Source: JAZLJD01 sp045617725 (GTDB taxonomy: Bacteria; Bacillota; Clostridia; Lachnospirales; Lachnospiraceae). From it: a stretch of 47,435 nt of DNA. A program made the translations under genes and the position numbers. Under the pieces are notes generated by a model. That model was not told the origin of the DNA. It saw nothing but the letters and a program-made list of their open reading frames with translations, and ran no database searches. The stretch covers positions 1 through 47,435 of the forward strand of contig JAZLJD010000025.1 of assembly GCA_045617725.1 (NCBI GenBank), given 5' to 3'. Position 1 is the stretch's first letter. Every line of letters starts with the position of its first letter. Below, one piece after another: positions 40,265-47,435 of this stretch.

Positions 40265-42052
40265 ATGAAAACGACAGGTTACTTAGAGCAATATAATAAA
40301 ATGCTTACGGCAGATGCTATGGTGTTTATGGGCGGCCATAAAACCATCAGTCTGAACGGAGACTGGAATTATGCTGTGGATCAGTATGATACCTGCCTTC
40401 GGCAGAAGTGGTTCGAGGAACATTATGTCAACCAGGCGGGATTGACTTTTCCGGTCGATTATTCGTTTGACACCTGGCCTGTCATGCAATTACCCTGTTC
40501 CTCGAATCTTTTTGCGGAACAGTTGTTTTTATATGAAGCACCTCTTGTGTTCACCCGTCGGTTTGTGACGCCTGAGGATGCGGACCATGTAATACTTCGG
40601 ATCGGCGCTGCCAATTACGCAACCAGGATTTTTGTAAACGGGAAACTTGCGGGCTTTCATCGGGGCGGTTCGACGCCGATGTTTGCGGATATCACGGATC
40701 TTTTAAATACGGAAAAGAATAGTGAGAATCGAATTCTGATTGTTACGGACGCAACCCGCCGGGCGGAACAGGTCCCTGCGCTGGAGACGGACTGGTTCAA
40801 CTATGCCGGAATCTATCGCGATATCGATTTGTTGGTCCTTCCGAAGCTTTATATCAAAACCTTTGAAACGTATCTGGTACCGGACGGTACCTATTCGAAT
40901 ATTAAGGTCCGCGCGGAGCTTTCTGAGAAAGCAGATGCATTTGGTACCTTTACCTGTGCCCAAACGGCCCAAAACGACGCATTGACTGTAGAAGTCAATA
41001 TCAAAAACGGCGTTGCCGAGGCAGTCATTCCCTTTAAACCCATGCTTTGGAGCCCTGGGCATCCGAATCTTTACGATGTACGATTTGTTTGCGAAAAAGA
41101 AAATACCGAAGGTGGAAGAGTATCGGTGGATTGCGTGACGGATCGTGTGGGATATCGCGAAATCCGTGTGAAGGGGCACGACATCCTCTTAAACGGAGAG
41201 AGTATTTTTTTGCGCGGCGTATGCATGCATGAGGACAGCCGCTACACAGGAAAGGCTCTTACAACCGAGGAACGCCGGCAGGGCATTTTAGATGCCCGGG
41301 AGATGGGCTGCAATTTCATGCGCGTTGCACATTATCCGCATTCGGAAGAGATGAGCAGGCTGGCGGATGAAATGGGCATGCTGCTTTGGGAGGAAATTCC
41401 GGTATACTGGGGGATTGCTTTTGGCGACCCCGATACCTATGAGGATGCTGAGAATCAGTTACGAGAGCTGATACTTCGGGATATGAATCGTGCGAGCGTG
41501 ATTATCTGGTCTGTCGGCAATGAGAATCAGGATATGGACGACAGACTTAAGTTTATGAGCAGTCTTTCAAAGCGTGCACATGCGATGGACGAAACAAGAC
41601 TGGTTTCCGCGGCCTGCCTGGTGGATGGCTACCGGAACCAGATTAACGACAGGCTTGCCGCGTATCTGGATGTGATTGGAATCAATGAATATTACGGCTG
41701 GTATGACCCGGATTTCTCAAGACTTCCGCAGCTTTTTGAGAATTCGAAGCCGGATAAGCCCGTGATTATCACGGAGTTCGGTGCAGATGCGATGCCGGGC
41801 CATCATGGCGCCCCGGATGAGAAGGGCACTTTGGAATGCCAGGAGGAAGTCTTTAAAAGACAGGCGGCGGTCCTGCCGGGGATTCCCTATATCCGTGGCA
41901 CATCCCCGTGGATTCTCTACGATTTTCGTTGCCCGAGACGCACCTCGTCCATCCAGCTTTATTATAATCGGAAGGGACTTATCGCCGACGACCGCGTTAC
42001 ACGAAAGCCGGCCTTCTACGTGATGCAGAAGCTGTATCGGGAAGAACTATAA
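40265..42052 (+). CDS. GH2 beta-glucuronidase-like enzyme
   Basis: 595 residues with no signal peptide, so cytoplasmic. A sugar-binding jelly roll (about 25-200), an Ig-like domain (200-290) and a TIM barrel from about 290. Acid/base E420 is in WSVGNENQ and nucleophile E504 in ITEFGA. N568 and K570 in YNRKG fit the NxK motif that contacts the glucuronate carboxylate in beta-glucuronidases. The length and residue spacing are like E. coli UidA. A beta-galactosidase-like activity cannot be excluded. AAAGGGGG precedes ATG 40265. No uronate transporter or uxa/kdg gene is adjacent. Confidence 0.8.
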   Translation: MKTTGYLEQYNKMLTADAMVFMGGHKTISLNGDWNYAVDQYDTCLRQKWFEEHYVNQAGLTFPVDYSFDTWPVMQLPCSSNLFAEQLFLYEAPLVFTRRFVTPEDADHVILRIGAANYATRIFVNGKLAGFHRGGSTPMFADITDLLNTEKNSENRILIVTDATRRAEQVPALETDWFNYAGIYRDIDLLVLPKLYIKTFETYLVPDGTYSNIKVRAELSEKADAFGTFTCAQTAQNDALTVEVNIKNGVAEAVIPFKPMLWSPGHPNLYDVRFVCEKENTEGGRVSVDCVTDRVGYREIRVKGHDILLNGESIFLRGVCMHEDSRYTGKALTTEERRQGILDAREMGCNFMRVAHYPHSEEMSRLADEMGMLLWEEIPVYWGIAFGDPDTYEDAENQLRELILRDMNRASVIIWSVGNENQDMDDRLKFMSSLSKRAHAMDETRLVSAACLVDGYRNQINDRLAAYLDVIGINEYYGWYDPDFSRLPQLFENSKPDKPVIITEFGADAMPGHHGAPDEKGTLECQEEVFKRQAAVLPGIPYIRGTSPWILYDFRCPRRTSSIQLYYNRKGLIADDRVTRKPAFYVMQKLYREEL

Positions 42053-42057
42053 AAAAA

Positions 42058-42101
42058 TGGCATCGGGAGTTGCGACTTTCGCAATTCTCGATGCCTTTTT
42101 T
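42058..42101. terminator. Bidirectional terminator
   Basis: GGCATCGGGAGTTGCG pairs with CGCAATTCTCGATGCC around a short loop, with A-run on the left and T-run on the right. It serves both convergent genes. Confidence 0.85.
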
Positions 42102-42115
42102 GTATAGGTAAAAAA

Positions 42116-42520
42116 TTATCCCAAAATTCTCTGCGCGATTTCGATGGCATCGCAGATGCAGTCGGGGCAGGAACGCAGCGGAGTACCGCTTTCGATTCCC
42201 TTAAGCTCGCTGCAGATGACGGAGCCGTTCTGCGCCTTGAATGCTTCGGTAATGGCTGCGGACAGCTTGTAGGTCTCGGCCTTGGTGCTGCCGGACTTTG
42301 AAAGGTCACCGCCGCTGTTCTTAAGACCTGCCAGCATAATGGCACCGCTTACGGCACCGCAGGTGCAGTTTTTATTGCCCATTCCGAGTCCGAAGCCCTC
42401 ACCGATACGGTAAAGAATCTCCTCGGGGATGCCGAGCTCCTCTGCGAAAGAGCAGACAACAGCCTGGCAACAGTTGTAACCTAAATCATGTTTTTGAATC
42501 GCAAGTTCTTTTTTGTCCAT
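42116..42520 (-). CDS. C_GCAxxG_C_C family putative redox protein
   Basis: 134 residues. YNCCQAVVCSFAEELG and GFGLGMGNKNCTCGAVSGAIMLAGL give the cysteine pattern that names the family; a further Cys pair is near the C-terminus (CPDCICDA). These small proteins are thought to bind metal or take part in redox reactions; the exact role is unknown. It starts at ATG 42520. Confidence 0.85.
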   Translation of the reverse strand: MDKKELAIQKHDLGYNCCQAVVCSFAEELGIPEEILYRIGEGFGLGMGNKNCTCGAVSGAIMLAGLKNSGGDLSKSGSTKAETYKLSAAITEAFKAQNGSVICSELKGIESGTPLRSCPDCICDAIEIAQRILG

Positions 42521-42542
42521 TTGAATACCCCCGCTTTTCGAA

Positions 42543-43607
42543 TTAATACTCCATGCTCTTCTCTTCGCCGTTTAATACGCGAAGTGCACCCTGGCAGAGT
42601 GCCAAAAGCTCATCCTCGCCGGGATATACGGTGAAGGGAGCAATCCAGCCGGCACGTTCCTTAAGTGCTGCGCAGGTCATCTTGGAATAAGCGATACCGC
42701 CGGTCAAGATGATCTGGTCAACCTTGCCTTCGAGTACGGTTGCCATAGCACCGATGTCCTTGGCTACCTGGTAGTGGAAGGCGTTCTGAAGTGCGATTGC
42801 ATCCTCGTTACCCTCGGATACGGCCTTCTCTACGACACGTGCATCGTTGGTTCCCATGTAAGCGTTGAAGCCGCCGTTGCCAACAAGCATACGGTATACT
42901 TCCTTCTGGCTGTACTTGCCGGAGAAGCAGAGCTTTACAAGATCACCTGCGGGAACACCGCCGGCACGCTCGGGCGAAAAAGCACCTTCGCCGTCGAGGG
43001 CGTTATTTACATCAACAATCTGTCCATTCTTATGAGCACCAACGGAAACACCGCCACCCATATGAACCACGATGAGGTTTAAGTCCTCGTACTTCTTGCC
43101 GTTCTCTTTGGCGTAGCGTTTTGCTACCGCTTTCTGATTCAGAGCGTGGAAAACACTGCGGCGGGGAAGTTCGGGAACACCGGAAAAACGGGCAACGGGA
43201 GCAAGTTCATCTACAACAACGGGGTCAACGATGAAGGAAGGAACACCGATTTCATCACCAATCTCGCGTGCAAGAATACCGCCCAAGTTGCTGGCGTGCT
43301 GGCCCTGACGACCAACCTTCAAATCCTCTAAAAGACCATCGGTTACAGCGTAAGTACCGCCGGGGATGGGCTTTAACATACCACCGCGGCCAACAACAAC
43401 CGCGAGGCTCTTAATATCAAAATTCTGCTCCTTGAGTGCATCCAAAATGACGCCCTTGCGGAAATCCTTCTGCTCAAAGATGGAACCGTACTGAGCAATT
43501 TCTTCGGTGGTGTGACGAAGGGTCTTGTCAAACAATAAGGTCTCGTCTTCGAACACACCGATTTTGGTGGAAGTGGAACCGGGGTTAATAACTAATACTT
43601 TGGCCAT
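42543..43607 (-). CDS. buk: Butyrate kinase
   Basis: 354 residues, ASKHA fold. KVLVINPGSTSTKIGVF is the phosphate-1 loop; LIVVHMGGGVSVGAHKNG and ILTGGIAYSKM are the other ATP-site motifs. It makes butyrate and ATP from butyryl-phosphate. The start is ATG 43607, with GGAG 9 bp ahead; the frame is open a little further. It follows ptb in the same transcript, so the terminal step is kinase-based rather than acetate CoA-transferase. Confidence 0.95.
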   Translation of the reverse strand: MAKVLVINPGSTSTKIGVFEDETLLFDKTLRHTTEEIAQYGSIFEQKDFRKGVILDALKEQNFDIKSLAVVVGRGGMLKPIPGGTYAVTDGLLEDLKVGRQGQHASNLGGILAREIGDEIGVPSFIVDPVVVDELAPVARFSGVPELPRRSVFHALNQKAVAKRYAKENGKKYEDLNLIVVHMGGGVSVGAHKNGQIVDVNNALDGEGAFSPERAGGVPAGDLVKLCFSGKYSQKEVYRMLVGNGGFNAYMGTNDARVVEKAVSEGNEDAIALQNAFHYQVAKDIGAMATVLEGKVDQIILTGGIAYSKMTCAALKERAGWIAPFTVYPGEDELLALCQGALRVLNGEEKSMEY

Positions 43608-43626
43608 GTGCATAATCTCCTTTGAA

Positions 43627-44538
43627 TTATTTGAGGCTCTCTGCAACAACAGCAGCGAGAGCAATGGAATTCAGCTTGGTCTCGAAGGAATCGGAACGGC
43701 TGGTAAGAATTACGGGTGCCTTGGTTCCGGTTAAGATACAACCGTTCTTGCAGGGAGCGGTGTGGGTTAAGCACTTGTAAACAAGGTTGCCTGCGTGGAT
43801 ATCCGGGAAAAGAATAACATCGGCGTCACCTACAATCTTACGGCCTTCAGCGCCCTTGTGCTGTGCAGCTTCGGGATCGATGGCAAGGTCTAAGGAAAGA
43901 GGACCGTCTACGATGCAACCGGTAATCTGTCCTTCCTCGTTCATGCGGGTAAGTTCAGCAGCTTCCACGGTAACAGGCATCTTGGGATTGACTACCTCAA
44001 CGGCAGCTACGGGAGCAACCTTGGGATTCTTAAGACCGCATGCGTGGCATACTTCAACGGTGTTCTCAATGATTGCAACCTTGTCCTCAAGAGTCGGATA
44101 AGGAAGAAAAGCAACGTCGGTGAGGTAAAGAAGATGGTCGATTCCCTCAACCTCAAATACGGCTACGTGAGAAAGCTTCTTGTCGGTACGAAGGCCTACT
44201 TCCTTGTCCAGTACGCTCTTTAAGAAGCTCTTGGTATCGATGATACCCTTCATGTACATATCAGCCCGGCCGTTGTGAACAAGCTCAACTGCCTTCAGTG
44301 CAGCGGTGAAATTGTCCGGCTCGTCGATAATTTCGAAACCGGCAAGATCCATATTGATGGAAGCGGCAATCTCTTCGATTTTGGAACGGTCGCCTACTAA
44401 GATTGCATCTGCGATATTCTGCTCTTTGGCAGCCTTAACAGCTTCGAGCACGGGAGCATCCTGTGCACAGGCTACTGCCAGCTTCTTGGTTTCACAAGCG
44501 GAAACTTTGGAAATTAATTCCTGAAATCCATTATTCAT
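43627..44538 (-). CDS. ptb: Phosphate butyryltransferase
   Basis: 303 residues, phosphotransacetylase/phosphotransbutyrylase family. ADMYMKGIIDTKSFLKSVLDKEVGLRT, FLPYPTLEDKVAIIENTV, and the C-terminal ILTGTKAPVILTSRSDSFETKLNSIALA are typical of Ptb. It converts butyryl-CoA and phosphate to butyryl-phosphate. ptb-buk lies 4.4 kb from the butyryl-CoA operon, on the opposite strand. Confidence 0.95.
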   Translation of the reverse strand: MNNGFQELISKVSACETKKLAVACAQDAPVLEAVKAAKEQNIADAILVGDRSKIEEIAASINMDLAGFEIIDEPDNFTAALKAVELVHNGRADMYMKGIIDTKSFLKSVLDKEVGLRTDKKLSHVAVFEVEGIDHLLYLTDVAFLPYPTLEDKVAIIENTVEVCHACGLKNPKVAPVAAVEVVNPKMPVTVEAAELTRMNEEGQITGCIVDGPLSLDLAIDPEAAQHKGAEGRKIVGDADVILFPDIHAGNLVYKCLTHTAPCKNGCILTGTKAPVILTSRSDSFETKLNSIALAAVVAESLK

Positions 44539-44587
44539 TTTGACACCTCGTTATATAAACATAAGTAGTAAAAAAACATCAATAGAC

Positions 44588-44616
44588 AGAATAACACCCC
44601 CATGAAAAAAGGTCAA
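44588..44616 (-). promoter_or_regulatory. Promoter of ptb-buk
   Basis: Minus strand TTGACC (44611-44616), 17 bp, TATTCT (44588-44593), about 45 bp before ATG 44538. Confidence 0.5.
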
Positions 44617-44653
44617 TAACACGATTATTCACGGAAAGTTAATAGTCTTTGAG

Positions 44654-44682
44654 TTGTACTTGCAATCGCTTTCTGCTAAAAT
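44654..44682 (+). promoter_or_regulatory. Promoter of secA
   Basis: TTGTAC (44654-44659), 17 bp, TAAAAT (44677-44682), 43 bp before the start codon. Confidence 0.6.
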
Positions 44683-44724
44683 GTTTTTTGGCCCCGTGGG
44701 CTATGAAAGGAATTAATAAATAGT

Positions 44725-47298
44725 ATGAAATTGGTGGATAAGGTTTTCGGCACGCACAGCGAAAGAGAATTAAAGCGCATCATGCCGTTGGTTGATCAAA
44801 TTGAAGCGCTTCGTCCTCAGATGATGGATATGAGCGACGAGCAGTTGAAAGAGCAGACTGTGAAGTTTAAGAAGCGTCTTTCGGAAGGGGCAACGCTTGA
44901 CGATATCCTGCCGGAAGCATATGCGACCGTACGCGAGGCAGCTCGCCGTGTACTTGGAATCGAGCATTTCCGCGTTCAGCTCATTGGTGGTATCATCCTG
45001 CATCAGGGTCGTATCGCCGAGATGCGTACCGGTGAAGGTAAAACCCTTGTTGCAACGCTTCCTTCTTACTTAAATGCATTGACGGGCCGCGGTGTTGAGG
45101 TCGTTACCGTCAATGATTACCTCGCTCACCGTGATGCGGAGTGGATGGGCGCCGTTCATCGTTTCCTGGGACTTACGGTCGGCTGCGTACTGAACTCCAT
45201 GAAGAGCGACGAGCGCCGCGAGCAGTATAAATGCGATATTACCTATGTTACCAATAACGAACTGGGCTTCGATTATCTGCGTGACAACATGGTTACCTAT
45301 AAGGAACAGCTGGTTCTGCGTGAGCTTTATTACGCCATTGTCGACGAGGTCGACTCCGTTTTAATCGATGAGGCCCGTACCCCGCTTATCATTTCCGGCC
45401 AGAGCGGCAAGTCCACAAAGCTCTATGAGGTGTGTGACATTTTGGCCCGCCAGATGAAGCGCGGCGAGGATATGAAGGATCTTTCCAAGATGGATGCCAT
45501 TATGGGTATCGAGCAGGAAGAAACCGGTGATTTCATCGTCAATGAAAAAGACAAAATCGTTACCATTACGGCACAGGGTGTTCAGAAGATTGAGGAATTC
45601 TTCCACATCGAGAACTACGCCGATGCCGAGAACCTTGAGATTCAGCATTGCGTAGACCTCGCCCTGAGAGCCAATAACCTCATGATTCGCGACCAGGATT
45701 ACGTTGTAAAGGACGACGAGGTACTGATTGTCGACCAGTTCACCGGCCGTATCATGCCGGGTCGCCGCTATGCGGATGGTCTTCATCAGGCAATCGAGGC
45801 CAAAGAGCATGTCAAGGTCAAGAGAGAAAGCAAGACACTGGCAACCATTACGTTCCAGAACTTCTTCAATAAATTTGAGAAAAAGGCCGGCATGACCGGT
45901 ACCGCACTGACCGAGGAACGAGAGTTCCGTGAAATCTACGGTATGGATGTTATCGAAATCCCCACGAACCGTCCGGTTGCACGTATCGATCGTCAGGATT
46001 CCGTTTATCGTACGCATCGTGAGAAGGTTCATGAAATCGTGGAAGCCGTCAAGGCAGCTCACGAGAAGGGCCAGCCCGTTCTGGTCGGTACCATCAACAT
46101 TGATGCATCCGAGGAATTGAGCCGTGCACTTCAGAAAGCAGGCGTTCCTCATAACGTGCTGAATGCCAAATATCATGAGCGCGAGGCTGAAATCGTTGCC
46201 GATGCAGGTGTTCACGGTGCAGTTACCATCGCAACCAACATGGCAGGCCGTGGTACCGATATTAAGCTGGATGATGAAGCCAAGGCAGCAGGCGGTTTGT
46301 TAATCATCGGTACGGAACGCCATGAGTCGCGTCGTATTGATAACCAGCTGCGTGGACGTTCCGGTCGTCAGGGTGACCCCGGTGAGTCCCACTTCTATAT
46401 TTCCCTGGAAGACGATCTTATGCGTCTGTTCGGTTCCGAAAGACTGATTGCGACCTTCAATGCTCTGGGTATTCCGGAGAATCAGGAGATTGAACATCGT
46501 CTTTTGACCAATGCAATCGAGAACGCACAGAAGAAGATTGAGAATAACAACTTTGGTATTCGTAAGAACCTGCTCGAGTATGACCAGGTTATGAATGAGC
46601 AGCGTGAGATTATCTATGCAGAGCGCCGTCGTGTTCTGGATGGCGAGAACATGCGTGAGGTCATCTACAAGATGATCAACGATGTGGTTGAATCCGCCAT
46701 CGACGTGGTAATCCGTGATGACCAGAAGATTGATGAATGGGATTTGAATGAACTGAACCGCATCCTGCTTCCCGTTGTGGAAATTAAGCCCCTCACCCCG
46801 GAGAAGATCAGAGAGCTTCCCGGAGAGGATGTGAAGTACTTAAAGCAGGCCCTTAAAGAAGAAGCCAGTGCTCTTTATGAGAGCAAAGAAGCAGAGTTTG
46901 CGAATCCCGAGATGGCACGTGAAGCCGAGCGAGTTGTTCTTTTGCGAGCAATCGACTTAAAGTGGATGCAGCACATTGATGATATGGAACAGCTCCGCCA
47001 GGGTGTTCAGATGTTCTCTTACGCACAGCAGAATCCGCTCATCGAGTACAAGAAGGCCGGTTATGATATGTTCGATTCCATGACCGATGCCATCAAGGAG
47101 CTGACGGTCCGCATGATGCTTCATGTTCGGGTTGAGCAGCCTATGGAACGTGAGCAGGTAGCCAAGGTTACCGGAACGAACCGTGATGATTCGCTGGGTA
47201 AGGTTCCCGTACGTAAGGAAAGTGCCAAAATCTATCCCAACGATCCCTGCCCCTGTGGCTCCGGCAAGAAATACAAGCAATGCTGCGGCAGAGCCTAG
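44725..47298 (+). CDS. secA: Preprotein translocase ATPase SecA
   Basis: 857 residues, the motor of the Sec pathway. Walker A MRTGEGKTLVATLPSYLNAL (K106), DEAD-like VDEVDSVLIDEARTPLIISG, the preprotein cross-linking domain, TNMAGRGTDIKL and HESRRIDNQLRGRSGRQGDPG of the second nucleotide-binding fold, and a C-terminal zinc site PCPCGSGKKYKQCCG. Full length. AAAGGA is about 14 bp from ATG 44725, a loose spacing. It is the only secA in view. Confidence 0.97.
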   Translation: MKLVDKVFGTHSERELKRIMPLVDQIEALRPQMMDMSDEQLKEQTVKFKKRLSEGATLDDILPEAYATVREAARRVLGIEHFRVQLIGGIILHQGRIAEMRTGEGKTLVATLPSYLNALTGRGVEVVTVNDYLAHRDAEWMGAVHRFLGLTVGCVLNSMKSDERREQYKCDITYVTNNELGFDYLRDNMVTYKEQLVLRELYYAIVDEVDSVLIDEARTPLIISGQSGKSTKLYEVCDILARQMKRGEDMKDLSKMDAIMGIEQEETGDFIVNEKDKIVTITAQGVQKIEEFFHIENYADAENLEIQHCVDLALRANNLMIRDQDYVVKDDEVLIVDQFTGRIMPGRRYADGLHQAIEAKEHVKVKRESKTLATITFQNFFNKFEKKAGMTGTALTEEREFREIYGMDVIEIPTNRPVARIDRQDSVYRTHREKVHEIVEAVKAAHEKGQPVLVGTINIDASEELSRALQKAGVPHNVLNAKYHEREAEIVADAGVHGAVTIATNMAGRGTDIKLDDEAKAAGGLLIIGTERHESRRIDNQLRGRSGRQGDPGESHFYISLEDDLMRLFGSERLIATFNALGIPENQEIEHRLLTNAIENAQKKIENNNFGIRKNLLEYDQVMNEQREIIYAERRRVLDGENMREVIYKMINDVVESAIDVVIRDDQKIDEWDLNELNRILLPVVEIKPLTPEKIRELPGEDVKYLKQALKEEASALYESKEAEFANPEMAREAERVVLLRAIDLKWMQHIDDMEQLRQGVQMFSYAQQNPLIEYKKAGYDMFDSMTDAIKELTVRMMLHVRVEQPMEREQVAKVTGTNRDDSLGKVPVRKESAKIYPNDPCPCGSGKKYKQCCGRA

Positions 47299-47357
47299 TA
47301 TTCACGTTTTAAATTAACCAGACTTTATTACTCGGCTGTTTCCGCGATTACTTCGTT

Positions 47358-47401
47358 TCAAAAGCCTCGACGTAGCCCGCTACGCCTACGTTTTTGAAAC
47401 T
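47358..47401. other. Long imperfect hairpin after secA
   Basis: GTTTCAAAA...TTTTTGAAAC outside and CGTAG-CCCG-CTACG inside. It has no clear T-tract. It may be a palindromic repeat or part of the secA terminator; the window ends soon after. Confidence 0.5.
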
Positions 47402-47435
47402 CGTTCTCACGAAAACATCCTTCGTAAAAGGTCCG

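Overview
The window looks like the chromosome of a butyrate-forming, gut- or rumen-type member of the Lachnospiraceae (Clostridia). It carries a complete thl-crt-hbd-bcd-etfB-etfA cluster together with ptb-buk, a four-subunit ferredoxin-linked 2-oxoacid oxidoreductase, feoAB, a T-box leader, a long-form ribosome hibernation factor and secA. I see no rRNA, tRNA, transposase or phage structural gene.

Layout. 1-6352: a GT4 glycosyltransferase, a secreted protein, a PlsC-type acyltransferase and a hybrid histidine kinase; copies of a structured 112-bp repeat sit immediately before the first and last of these. 6346-6915: a 570-bp inverted repeat between the convergent kinase and feoB genes. 6869-10162: feoAB behind a DtxR-like operator, then a zinc-ribbon protein. 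10215-14676: T-box leader, a 180-nt multibranch RNA-like element, a 24-bp tandem repeat, and the por/vor-like operon with a TauE permease. 14709-18104: an SDR, thioredoxin reductase and a GT-C type membrane protein. 18246-31248: a CRISPR-Cas defence island. 31314-32863: a DUF4352-like protein, a DnaA-box-rich gap and hpf. 33131-39226: butyrate pathway. 39345-44538: a GT2, a GH2 beta-glucuronidase-like enzyme, a C_GCAxxG_C_C protein, buk and ptb. 44725-47298: secA.

The centrepiece is a type VI-A CRISPR-Cas locus. A 1266-residue effector carries two RNxxxH HEPN motifs (R527/H532 and R1127/H1132), as in Cas13a. It is preceded, with a 25-bp gap, by a 753-residue protein of unusual design: an N-terminal DUF3800-like (RNase H fold) segment joined to a TPR-like helical region. 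Divergently transcribed are two overlapping WYL-domain regulators. Downstream lies an array of 33 intact and 2 decayed 36-nt repeats whose RNA would fold into the short GCCCG/CGGGC hairpin expected of Cas13a crRNA, then a terminator, then cas1 and cas2. Many spacers read as protein-coding sequence on the strand opposite the crRNA, and one covers a ribosome binding site plus start codon, which fits RNA targeting. The candidate new biology is the DUF3800-TPR protein and the WYL pair as partners of Cas13a.

All calls come from reading the sequence by eye; no database search was run. Promoters and RNA structures are pattern matches and family names rest on remembered motifs.
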